Part shown: positions 54,255 through 63,249 of the stretch, piece after piece
Layout of the letters: each line of letters begins with the position of its first letter
Numbering within the stretch: position 1 is the stretch's first letter
Assembly: GCA_963576725.1 (NCBI GenBank)
Contig: OY755237.1
Coordinates: 54,721,805-54,785,804, forward strand
Reading direction: 5' to 3'
Source of the DNA: Azorinus chamasolen
Lineage: Eukaryota > Mollusca > Bivalvia > Cardiida > Solecurtidae
DNA length: 64,000 nucleotides
Notes under the pieces: generated by a model
Database searches by the model: none
What the model was told of the DNA's origin: nothing
Seen by the model: only the letters and a program-made list of their open reading frames with translations
Program-made: the position numbers and the translations under genes

Positions 54255-54390
54255 GAAAAGTAGTAAAGTCAAGCAGGCAAAGCCACATGCAAGACGCAAC
54301 CACCACCAAAACACCGATAGACAGCATGACACACACACACACAACCACACACCCAAACGCACACGCACACACACACACACACGAAATGAA
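54255..54390 (+). repeat. 136-bp spacer: inverted copy of the Naiad 5' end
   Basis: The text from GAAAAGTAGTAAAGTCAAGC through the CA microsatellite equals the minus-strand text starting at 58389. It is joined directly to the 3' end of the left arm, giving a tail-to-head junction in plus orientation. Open frames of up to 131 codons across this palindrome (54099-54546) are artefacts of the repeat. Confidence 0.75.
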
Positions 54391-55067
54391 CACAGAAAAC
54401 ACCAAAAGACACACAAGAACCAGGGACAAACGTTCCACAACATGAACAAACCACAAGCACAAAGACGCAATGCAAACAAAAGGAAGGGTGACAAAGAGAG
54501 TACCGCCTTGGCACGGTCAGCAGCAAAAACACCACTGGGGGTTTAAACCGGTTTACGGACGTCCTAACCTCACACTTCTCTCAAAGTCACCCTAGCTTTA
54601 CAAATATTGTAAATAAAGGTATCCCCGCTGGACTTACCCACAACATAGACGACGGTGAACACAGGACAACATGTAAAACATAGCATAATAACTGTGACAA
54701 TCCGTCAAATATGTACTCAATGACTTTGCTGAAGTCAGAGCACCTGCAGGTAAGCCGTTAAGGGCACGACAGGGAAAAAATAATACATGAGTCTGGTAAG
54801 CTCCTCCTGTATCCAAGTTTAAGAGTATACCATCATAGAGTACTGCCCTCGGCCTGTCATCGCGCAAGCAAAGAGGGAAGCGTAGCTACCGACTGTAAAA
54901 GGGTCGATAACCAAACATGCAGTGTGTTGCAATATAATAGGATCATAACCTTTCTTTTTAAATTTTTTAATGCGTTTTATAAACAAATCATGAAAATGGA
55001 TATGACCCCGAATTTTCCTAAGTTTGTAGATAACATCCCCATAAAATTCTGGTTGAGAAATGCCTTG
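54391..55067 (-). repeat. Right arm of the 677-bp inverted repeat
   Basis: Belongs to the full-length Naiad copy and covers the last 82 codons of its frame plus about 430 bp of 3' untranslated region. Pairs with 53578-54254. Confidence 0.85.
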
Positions 55068-58034
55068 TCGCAGTAACGTCCGTAGATTGCAATTATATTT
55101 ACTAATGAGAGGTAAATTTCGATAATAAAATTTAGAAAAGGTTTTCCGAAGTTTGTGATATCTGTAACCTTGCTTAAGAAGTTTATCAGTTATAACTAAA
55201 TTACGTCTGTTAAAATCTTCAAGCAAAGAACAGACTCGGGCAAACCTAATAAGTTGAGAAATATAAACACCATAAGATGTAGAACGTGGCACATCCCCAT
55301 CTAGAAAAGGATAATTAACAATTTTAAAATTAAAATCTTCTCTTTTATCGTATACTTTGGACGAAACTTTATCATTTGTAATTGAAAGATTCAAATCTAG
55401 AAATGAAGCATTAATGTCAGATTGATTAGCTTTGTTTAAAGACAGTTCTTTTGGGTAGATTGAAGAAACCATAGTATCAAAATAAGGATTATCTAAATTC
55501 AAAATATCGTCTAAATACCTTGAAGTTTTATTAAAAGCATTAACAATATCGGTCTGTGTATCAGGTTTTAAGCTAAGCATAAAATCCCTCTCGTAGCAAT
55601 ACAAAAACAAATCTGCAACAAGAGGGGCACAATTTGTACCCATGGGTATACCAACAACTTGACGATATATGGTATCTCCATAACGCACAAATATATTATC
55701 TAAAAGAAAGGTAAGAGATCTACAAACATCAAGGCAAGTCCACATTGTGTAATGTTCAACTTCTGAATTCGAAAAGAATGAACGTTGAACATTACAAGCA
55801 ATGAACATTTTGTTTTCTCTGGCAAAGGTTTTTTCTATTAATTTAATAAGTCTATCCTTTATAAGATGGTGAGGTAGAGTAGTATAGAGTGTAGAGAAAT
55901 CATAAGAGCTCAGTAAAGAAATGTTATACTGTTCATTTTCAAGTTTTGTTAAAACATCATTTGAATTTTTTATGGACCAAAAAACATTAATACCAGAATT
56001 TTCATATATTTTATCACAGTAGCGTTTAACATGTTCTTTGATCGTAGTAAGACAGGACGTCAAAAGTATAGATAATTTAGTAGTGGTACAACAGCTAGAG
56101 TTGGCAATAAAACGCGACTTATAAGGGTTTTTATGTAGTTTCGGAATCCAGTACAAAGTAGAAAGTTTATGTTGTTTTATGTTAGGACCAGACTTAAAAT
56201 CATTGCACATTTTTACATGTTCCGAGACTATATCTTTTTCAGGTGTTTGAACTGTTATATAAGTTTTTGAATCAGTTAGCTCCTTCTTTAAAACATCAAC
56301 ATAATACAATCTTCAAATAATGATTACATTGTTTGATGCCTTGTCAGCAGGAACAAGAACATAATCTGAATGAAAATTAGAAATGTTTTTCTTCAAGTAG
56401 CGAAATGTAACTCTAGGTCGAGGTGGTAAAAGATGGTTATTTGATTTGTAAAAAGTTATTCGTGTATCAATAATATCGAAAATACATTTCTTCCAATCCG
56501 AAAGGGCATTAACATCAGCATGTTCTCGTCGACACCATTTGATGCAGAATTCTTGAATAGCTTCCGCAATATGAGTTCGACAAGCGTCAAAATCAATAAG
56601 GGAAGGTAATCTATATTTAGGTCCTTTAGTTAGGAGGGTCCTGAGACGTTTATCCTTAATGATATCAAAATTACCAGTAATGACATGACCAACTGGTTTA
56701 TAGCAAAAGCTAGAAATGCTACAATCTCAAGAAATAGGGGTATTAACATCAATATTTAAGTCAGAGACAATTTTATTGTAGTTCAAAATAACATTTCTAA
56801 TAGGTTTATTATATTTATAACAGATGATAGGTGATTCAGAGTTGATGAAATATTTGGGAATAGCATCGATTACATTCTTATCACGAAATATACTTTGAAT
56901 ATCAATAAAATCGATACCTTTATTTAGGAACTGAAGTTTCAGAAAATGTCTTTTATGTTCAGATTCTTTATCAATACGTGGACGAAGAACATGCTGTGTG
57001 TAACTTTGTATAAGTGAGGCAGTATTAATTAACGGATCTGTACGCATATAGATTTTATCAGCCTCTTCGTCTATTGACTTAAGACAGGAAAAGGGTAAAG
57101 ACGATAAACAAGATAACATAGAATGTTTACCAGTTTGTTTTAGAATAGTATGTAAATCATGAATAGACATATTACGACGTAATTTACGCTTAATATTACC
57201 ATTTCTACGTCTGCCATGTGATCTACTTTTACGTTTTCGAATAGAAAATATAGAGAAAATGTCGATACTTGGATCTTTAGAAATATTGCCGCTTTGGAAA
57301 ATGTTATCATTAAGGCCTAAAGGAAAAGGTGTTTGTAATTTCTTTATCCAGTCTAGCTCTGTGATGAAACGAGCTTTAGATTTTAAACTACCAGTAGTTT
57401 TAGAATCATAATAAATTTGTTCTACTGGTTGAACCGAAACATATTTGAAAGAATGTCCTGTATGACGAAAATGCTGGTAAAGAAAATTGCGTACTTTTTT
57501 GATCCGGCAATGGTAACTGTGTTCACGAAACCTAGTTTTTAAAGAACGTCCTGTCTGACCTACATATTGAATGCCACAACGTGGCGCATTTCATGTAAGA
57601 ACATATATAATATTAGATGAGTTTCAGTCTAAATCAGAATTAATCTTCACACTAAACACTCTACCATTAACAAGAGATTTAATTGTTGATCTAGTAGAAA
57701 TGAAATTGCAACACATACACCTCTTACTATTGCACTTAGTAATTATTGGATACACCCTATGTCTTTTGTTCAAATAATGTGAATTTAGATGGACTTTACT
57801 ATAACGAATGATAGATTGCTTTAAAGGAGACAAAACGATTTTAGGTCCATTATGAAAAATGTTACTAATAGCCGAAGAGGGAACATGAAAAGATGAAGCA
57901 GAAGACAATTTTAGAGGTTTAATACAAACTGACGGCTGTAGTGATTGGAAATTAGCCAGGTTATGAGGAATCTGAACGGAAGACACAGAGTGTAAGTTTA
58001 AGTTATTAATTTTGAGTTTAGGGAGACTATTCAT
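54819..58034 (-). CDS. Naiad polyprotein with four in-frame TGA (putative selenoprotein)
   Basis: One frame of 1071 codons from ATG 58034 (MNSLPKLKINNLNLHS) to TAA 54819-54821. A cysteine-rich patch (KCNSKRCMCCNF) precedes the GIY-YIG nuclease: IIYVLT about residue 142, QYVGQTGR about 156, R168, H172, His pair 188/194, and catalytic Glu226 in TELDWIKKL. A linker with a CxC-type site follows about residue 436, then the reverse transcriptase: KLHKNPYKSRF, motif A YDFSTLY (Asp 712), motif B GIPMGTNCAP, motif C YLDD (840-843). The only interruptions are TGA codons at 57624-57626, 57591-57593, 56727-56729 and 56313-56315 (residues 137, 148, 436, 574). Each stands where the family has cysteine (two around the GIY core, first Cys of CxC, one in VFVCKRxY-type text). 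No other stop and no frameshift. Selenocysteine-encoding Naiads are known from clams; reading here is inference. Confidence 0.85.
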
Positions 58035-58389
58035 ATTTTGTGTAGTAATTGTAGCACCCTTCTGTAAAAAGCGACATACGTATGTAACGAAAAGTGGTGT
58101 AAAATAATAGAACACATACCAGAGGTTATGACAAAAATAAAGAAGACTAAGAATATGAATGAAACATTGAATAGTGAAACATTGAATGGGTAAAAAGTAA
58201 GAAGAAACACAAATAAGGTAAAGTCGCACTAGAGAAAACGCAAACGGCTCAAATCTTAATCTTATGTGTGTGTGCGTATGCGTTTGGGTGTGTGTGTGTG
58301 TGTGTGTGTGTGTGTCATGCTGTCTATCGGTGTTTTGGTGGTGGTTGCGTCTTGCATGTGGCTTTGCCTGCTTGACTTTACTACTTTTC
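58035..58389 (-). other. Naiad 5' region with TG microsatellite
   Basis: On the minus strand it runs from the element's 5' end (58389) to the ATG at 58034. It contains a CA run (about 58264-58315) and a stretch open in the coding frame up to 58229 that lacks an ATG. Likely 5' untranslated and promoter region; no motif recognised. Confidence 0.5.
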
Positions 58390-61300
58390 GATTCATATTT
58401 ACAAACATGGATTGAGAAATTTACAAATACAGCTTCAGGTTTAGAAATTGATCATTGTAAAATTTTATATTTAAACATTGCAAAATATGAACCAATTAAA
58501 GGTTCATCATATATTGATCTACCTAACTATTTTAAAAAAAAGCAAGCAATAGTAAATGTAAAAAATAAAGACGATGCTTGCTTTTTCTGGTCAATAATTT
58601 CAGCTCTTCATCCTGCAACTAAACATTCTGATAGGCCTTCATCTTATCCTAATTATAAAAAAATTCTTAATATAAAAGATATTGAAATACCTGTAACAAT
58701 AAAACAAATAAAAAAGTTTGAAAAACAGAATAATCTTGCAATAAATGTATATGGTTTTAAAGAGAAATTAATGAAAGATATTATAGAAAGGATGTTTGAT
58801 AAAGTAATATTAAGAAGTAATAGAATTCCATTTTCACTTAAAGCCGAAGAAGTTGAAAAAAGAATAGAAAATGGTGAAATAAAAGGTGATATTAAAACTT
58901 TAGCAATTAAATTCCTTCCTATTCTTAAACAAATTATAATTGAAGGTAATATATTAAAATATAATATATTTCCTTATTATATATCCAAACAACCAAAAGA
59001 AATTAAAAGAATAAATTTAATGTTAATTGAATTTGATGATAAATTAGATTTATTAAAAGAAGATGAAACACCTGGAAAACATTATTGTTGGATAAAAAAT
59101 CTTAACAGATTACTTTATGATCAGAATAAACATAAAACAAAAACATTTTTTTGCGAAAGATGTTTACATGGGTTTTCAAAAGTTGCTTTATTAACTAAAC
59201 ATAAAGAAGATTGTGAAGGAATAAATAAAGCATCTTTAAAAATTAATATGCCACCAAAAGGTTCTGTAATTAAATTTGTAAATTATAAAAATCAAATGGA
59301 AGTACCATTTGTAATATATGCTGATTTTGAATCAATAATAAAACCTAAATTAGAGAAAAAAGGTGATAAAACAGAAATAACTAGTGTACATGAGGCATGT
59401 GGATTTTGTTATATAGTTGTTAGATATGATGGACAAACAAATGAACCTGTTTTATACAGAGGAGAAAATACAGTAGAAAAATTTCTTACATGTATAGAAG
59501 AAGAAAAAGAAAGTATTAATAAAATATTAAAATATCCAAAAACAATGATTATGACAAAACAAAATATAGAAGATTTTGAAAATACAAAAGATTGTTGGAT
59601 ATGTGAAGAAGAATTATTAGATGATAAAGTAAGAGATCATTGTTATATAACAGGTAATTATAGAGGGGCAGCACACCAAAGTTGTAATTTAAAATTAAAA
59701 ATTAAACCAATTTCAACAAAAATACCAGTAGTATTTCATAATCTAAAAGGTTATGATTCACATTTATTAATGCAAAAAATAGAAAAATTAAAAGGAAATA
59801 TTTCTTGTATAGCCAATAATACAGAAAAATATATTTCTTTTTCTATTGGTCAATTTAAATTTTTAGATAGTTTTCAATTCTTACCAACATCTTTGGCAAA
59901 CTTAGTAGAAGGAACAGTTGGTTCAACTAATGGTTGTTGTAAATGTGGTAGTAAAGAAAAAATAAACATTAATGCAAATTTTTTGTTAAATGCTGATTGT
60001 AAAAAATGCCATAATGTAAGATATAAACAATTAAATAAAGAGAATTTATCAATAACAACAAAATATACAACTGGTTCAAGAGGTAGTTCACTCCCTGATG
60101 GTGGTTCACATCTCCTTACTCGCAAAGGAGTTTATCCATATGAATACACAGATTCATTTGAAAGATTTGATGAAACAAAATTACCAAAAATAGAGAATTT
60201 TTTTAGTTCTCTAACAAATGAAAATATTAGTGAAGAAGATTATACGTATGCACAAAATATATGGAAAACATTTAACTGTGAAACATTAGGAGATTACCAT
60301 GATTTATATTTAAAAACAGATGTATTATTATTAGCAGATGTATTTCAAAATTTTAGAAAAAAATGTATGAATGTTTATAAACTTGATCCTTTACATTATT
60401 ATACAGCACCTGGTTTATCTTGGGATGCATTATTAAAATCAACTAAACAAGAATTAGAATTAATAACAGATATAGATATGCATCTTTTCATTGAAAAAGG
60501 TATGAGAGGAGGAATATTAATGGTTTCTAAAAGACATGCAAAAGCTAATAATCCATATGTAGAAGGTTATGATGAAAATAAAGAAAATAATTATTTATTA
60601 TATCTTGATGCAACTAATTTATATGGTCATGCAATGTCAAGATTACTTCCTGTTTCTGGGTTTAAATGGATTTATGAAAATAGTTTAAAATACCATATGA
60701 GTACCTGGAAAGTGCTTCGACCAAAAGATAAAGGATGGATTTTAGAAGTTGATTTAGAATATCCTAAAGAATTACATAAAGACCATAATGATTATCCATT
60801 AGCTCCAGAAAAACTTAAAGTAAAAGAAGAATGGCTTTCTGATTATCAAAAAAAAATAATTGATAATAAAAATATTTTAAATGTTGAAAAACTTATTCCT
60901 AATCTTATGAACAAAGAAAAATATGTTGTACATTATAAAAATCTTGAACTATATGAAAAACTAGGTTTAAAAGTAACAAAAATTCATAGAATTTTAGAAT
61001 TTAATGAAAAAGCATGGATGGAACCATATATCCGTCTTAATACTGAATTAAGAAAAAAAGCAAAAACAGAATTTGAAAAATTCTTTTTCAAATTAATGAT
61101 TGTTTCAGTATTTGGTAAAACTATGGAAAATCTAAGAAAAAGAGTAGATGTAAGATTAATTAAAACTGAAGGAAGTCAAAATGAAAAAAATAGAAAATTA
61201 ATATCTAAACCAACATTTAACAGGCGTGTTAAATTCACTGATGATTTATCAGCAATGCATATGAATAAAGTACAATTAACATTAAATAAACCAATATATG

Positions 61301-61572
61301 TTGGATTTTCTATTTTAGAATTATCAAAAGAGTTAATGTTTGATTGGTATTATAATAAATTAAAAAAGAAATATAGAGAAAATTGTACAATGTTATTAAC
61401 AGATACAGATAGTTTATTAGTAGATATAAAAACTAAAGATATTTATAAAGATATGTATGAAATGAAAGATGAATTTGATCTATCAGATTATCCAAAAGAT
61501 CATTTCTTATTGATGAAAAAAATAAAAAAGTTCCAGGTAAATTTAAAGATGAATGTATGGGTGTTCCTATAG
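58390..61572 (+). CDS. polB: Polinton DNA polymerase B, main part (frameshifted at 3' end)
   Basis: Protein-primed family B polymerase that would copy the element. Coding resumes at GAT 58390 (DSYLQTWIEKFTN), in phase with the fragment ending at 53577. Domains in order: a conserved N-terminal region (CFFWSIISALHP, about 58580), a C2H2 finger (FCERCLHGF...H, about 59150-59215), exonuclease motif I (YADFES, 59317-59334), an HNH-like CWIC...VRDHCYITGNYRGAAH block (59593-59680), exonuclease II (HNLKGYDSH), exonuclease III (YLKTDVLLLADVF), polymerase A (YLDATNLYG, 60601), polymerase B (VFGKTMENLRKR, about 61110) and C (TDTDS, about 61400). Catalytic residues are all present. A CCKC...CKKC insertion lies at 59932-60015. 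After about 61511 the frame is lost and reads to a stop at 61572. Confidence 0.85.
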   Translation, partial: DSYLQTWIEKFTNTASGLEIDHCKILYLNIAKYEPIKGSSYIDLPNYFKKKQAIVNVKNKDDACFFWSIISALHPATKHSDRPSSYPNYKKILNIKDIEIPVTIKQIKKFEKQNNLAINVYGFKEKLMKDIIERMFDKVILRSNRIPFSLKAEEVEKRIENGEIKGDIKTLAIKFLPILKQIIIEGNILKYNIFPYYISKQPKEIKRINLMLIEFDDKLDLLKEDETPGKHYCWIKNLNRLLYDQNKHKTKTFFCERCLHGFSKVALLTKHKEDCEGINKASLKINMPPKGSVIKFVNYKNQMEVPFVIYADFESIIKPKLEKKGDKTEITSVHEACGFCYIVVRYDGQTNEPVLYRGENTVEKFLTCIEEEKESINKILKYPKTMIMTKQNIEDFENTKDCWICEEELLDDKVRDHCYITGNYRGAAHQSCNLKLKIKPISTKIPVVFHNLKGYDSHLLMQKIEKLKGNISCIANNTEKYISFSIGQFKFLDSFQFLPTSLANLVEGTVGSTNGCCKCGSKEKININANFLLNADCKKCHNVRYKQLNKENLSITTKYTTGSRGSSLPDGGSHLLTRKGVYPYEYTDSFERFDETKLPKIENFFSSLTNENISEEDYTYAQNIWKTFNCETLGDYHDLYLKTDVLLLADVFQNFRKKCMNVYKLDPLHYYTAPGLSWDALLKSTKQELELITDIDMHLFIEKGMRGGILMVSKRHAKANNPYVEGYDENKENNYLLYLDATNLYGHAMSRLLPVSGFKWIYENSLKYHMSTWKVLRPKDKGWILEVDLEYPKELHKDHNDYPLAPEKLKVKEEWLSDYQKKIIDNKNILNVEKLIPNLMNKEKYVVHYKNLELYEKLGLKVTKIHRILEFNEKAWMEPYIRLNTELRKKAKTEFEKFFFKLMIVSVFGKTMENLRKRVDVRLIKTEGSQNEKNRKLISKPTFNRRVKFTDDLSAMHMNKVQLTLNKPIYVGFSILELSKELMFDWYYNKLKKKYRENCTMLLTDTDSLLVDIKTKDIYKDMYEMKDEFDLSDYPKDHFLLMKKIKKFQVNLKMNVWVFL

Positions 61573-61874
61573 CTGAATATGTAGGTTTAAGACCGAAACA
61601 ATATGTAATATTATTAGGTAATGATATTGAAATAAAAAGAGCAAAAGGAACAAAGAAATATGTAACAAATAAACAAATAAAATTTGAAAATTATAAAGAT
61701 TCATTAATTAATTTAAAAAAATACACACATGCAATGAATATGTTAAGATCTATAGCCCATAATATATATGGATTAAAAATAGATAAAATTACACTTTCAC
61801 CATTAGATACAAAAAGATACATATTAGAAGATGGAATTACGACATACGGGTATGGGTATCAGCAGGAACAATAA
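61518..61874 (+). pseudogene. polB: Polinton DNA polymerase B, C-terminal part in shifted frame
   Basis: This frame carries the normal C terminus (MGVPIAEYVGLRPKQY, HNIYGLKIDKITLSPLDTKR, YILEDG) one frame away from the main part. Compared with the family, one base is missing between 61508 and 61515 (CTTATTGATG). This is either an inactivating deletion or an assembly error; the downstream text shows no further decay. Its last 38 bp overlap the 3' end of the convergent integrase. Confidence 0.75.
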
Positions 61875-62562
61875 GAAGTTCTTCTTTAACAAAACCTCTC
61901 GTTGGTGCAGGAGATTTCAAATAATAAACTCTTATACCCTGTGTAATAATATGATATTCTATATTATGAATATCAACTGACCATATTGGGTCGGTAGCTC
62001 TTCTCTTACCACCTCCTTCTAATTCTCCAGGTTGATATAAATATCTAACACTCGCGAGTGGACATATTTCAGTATCAACTTTTCTCGTTATAATTGGAGA
62101 AGGTTTTTTTGTCTCATTATTTATTGCTTTAACAACATCCGGTAATCTCTTAACCCATTCTCTATTTCTTTTCTGTGTGTCAATCTCCTTTGCATACTGA
62201 TAACCAAACAATCTTTCAGCCAAAGTTCTATTAAATCTCTCTACAATTCCTTGATCTCTATGTATCTCTCTTCTACCTCTTCTTATTTTAACATTATGTT
62301 TAGCCATTAGTTGAGAAACAACGCCCATAAATTCTCTCCCTGGGTCAACCTGTAATAGTTTAGGATAGTTCAAATGTCTTTTATAAATCTTTTCAAAAGC
62401 AGCGGCAACTTCTTTACTGTCTTTTGATGTCAATGGTACAGCTTCTTTATATCTCGTTCCCACATCTACTAATGTCAATGCATACTTATACGTTTTATTT
62501 TTTATCAAAAGGTAAGAACAGCAAATCAGCTTGATGTACTTCATTTTTTGCAGACACATCAA
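61837..62562 (-). CDS. Polinton integrase, catalytic and C-terminal part
   Basis: Retroviral-type integrase that joins element ends to the target. This frame starts inside the gene; the useful part begins around residue 21 (NKTYKYALTLVDVGTRYKEA). Catalytic Asp in LLQVDPGREF (62346) and Glu in DQGIVERFNR (62241) are 34 residues apart; the first Asp (HQADLL) lies in the preceding frame. The C-terminal part (PIWSVDIHNIEYHI, VKEELLIVP) resembles the chromodomain-like tail of Polinton integrases. Frame lost relative to the start region at a run of six A's (minus strand, about 62507-62515). Confidence 0.8.
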   Translation of the reverse strand: MMCLQKMKYIKLICCSYLLIKNKTYKYALTLVDVGTRYKEAVPLTSKDSKEVAAAFEKIYKRHLNYPKLLQVDPGREFMGVVSQLMAKHNVKIRRGRREIHRDQGIVERFNRTLAERLFGYQYAKEIDTQKRNREWVKRLPDVVKAINNETKKPSPIITRKVDTEICPLASVRYLYQPGELEGGGKRRATDPIWSVDIHNIEYHIITQGIRVYYLKSPAPTRGFVKEELLIVPADTHTRMS

Positions 62563-62737
62563 ATTTAGGTCTTATTATCTTCTTTGGTGCAGGCAAATAT
62601 ATCTGCCACACTGCTTGTTTCTTTAGAAATTCTAATGCTTGTTTTTTATTAACTTTAGCTTCTTTTGCTAACTTACTAACAGCTGTCTTACCTTTCCAAA
62701 ATCCTTTAGGGCTATAGTATATTTTTTCCATTTTCAT
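62495..62737 (-). CDS. Polinton integrase, N-terminal part
   Basis: 80 codons from ATG 62737 (MKMEKIYYSPKGFW). IYYSPKGFWKGKTAVSKLAK followed by VNKKQALEFLKKQ is the typical start of Polinton integrases, ending with the first catalytic Asp in VHQADLLFLP. It stops at TAA just after a run of six A's, where continuation in the +1 frame gives the main part. The ATG overlaps the stop of the upstream gene (ATGA), a compact virus-like layout. Confidence 0.8.
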   Translation of the reverse strand: MKMEKIYYSPKGFWKGKTAVSKLAKEAKVNKKQALEFLKKQAVWQIYLPAPKKIIRPKFDVSAKNEVHQADLLFLPFDKK

Positions 62738-63078
62738 AGAAAAATTAAATCATAAGCGTGGTATTTATTCTTCTTGTTATTCTTACATCTGACAAAAAAT
62801 GGTGGTTCTTTATCCTCTATCTTAGTAGCAAGATGTGAAGGACACCAAACTTTTCCATCATCTTTGAGAGTTAATATTGTACTTTCGCCAATACTTGTTT
62901 CAACTGTTGTATAGTCAATGATTGTATAGATTTTATTTTTTTCCAAATCAGACCATTTCTTTGTATTAAATTTATTTTGTTCTTTTAACATTTCTTCAAA
63001 TTCTTCTTCTGTGATTTCTGTTTGCATTTGTGTTTTACTTTGCATTTGTGCCATCATCTTTTTTTCTACCTTGCTCAT
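62734..63078 (-). CDS. Conserved Polinton protein of unknown function
   Basis: 114 residues from ATG 63078 (MSKVEKKMMAQ), chosen because TTAAAAATG precedes it; the frame stays open further upstream without homology. The N-terminal third is acidic and glutamine-rich (ITEEEFEEMLKEQNKF). The C-terminal domain has KKWSDLEKNKIYTI, ESTILTLKDDGKVW and PPFFVRCKNNKKN. This type of small domain recurs next to Polinton polymerases and integrases in cnidarians and molluscs in my recollection. Its beta-rich pattern would suit an OB-like fold, but that is a guess. The stop overlaps the integrase start. Confidence 0.6.
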   Translation of the reverse strand: MSKVEKKMMAQMQSKTQMQTEITEEEFEEMLKEQNKFNTKKWSDLEKNKIYTIIDYTTVETSIGESTILTLKDDGKVWCPSHLATKIEDKEPPFFVRCKNNKKNKYHAYDLIFL

Positions 63079-63249
63079 TTTTAAATATAGAAAATCAATT
63101 TTTAAAAATTTTTTTTTTAAAAAAAAACTTATCCCAGCATACCCCCTCATGGGAAATTTTTTTTTCCTCCGTCAACCAGGAGCCTACTTTATTAATTTTG
63201 AAATTTTCCAAAATTACATTTATTTTATTTGTCTATAAATCTTTATATT
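63079..63249. promoter_or_regulatory. Intergenic AT-rich region of the Polinton
   Basis: Contains long A and T runs and the text CCCAGCATACCCCCTCATGG. A related text (CCAGTATATACCCACGG) lies at the left end of the element near 52752. Probably regulatory; no known motif assigned. Confidence 0.35.

Larger units (their letters stand above)
53578..58389 (-). mobile_element. Naiad-type Penelope-like retroelement, complex inverted insertion
   Basis: 4.8-kb insertion inside the Polinton polymerase. A full-length copy lies on the minus strand (5' end 58389, 3' end 54391). To its left are a copy of the element's 5' end in opposite orientation (54255-54390, shared text GAAAAGTAGTAAAGTCAAGC) and then an inverted copy of its last 677 bp (53578-54254). 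A TG/CA microsatellite lies near the 5' end (58264-58315) and again in the 136-bp spacer. Partial copies joined in tandem or inverted form, and association with microsatellites, are typical of Penelope-like elements. N-terminal GIY-YIG with C-terminal reverse transcriptase places it among Naiads. Confidence 0.85.

Noticed and set aside
53578..54390. Hammerhead ribozyme in the Naiad terminal region
   Set aside because: I looked for CTGATGA and GAAA core elements in either orientation and saw no match; Naiads are reported to lack it.
54099..54546. Open frames of up to 131 codons on both strands
   Set aside because: They mirror each other across the inverted repeat and the CA tract; no domain.
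54819..58034. Plain pseudogene explanation for the four TGA codons
   Set aside because: Four stops of the same kind, all at cysteine positions, with no frameshift and intact catalytic residues, is not a decay pattern. It cannot be fully excluded without other copies.
58264..58389. N terminus MCVCVCVWVCV... of the long polymerase frame
   Set aside because: This is the TG microsatellite and Naiad 5' end read through in phase; true polymerase coding starts again at 58390.
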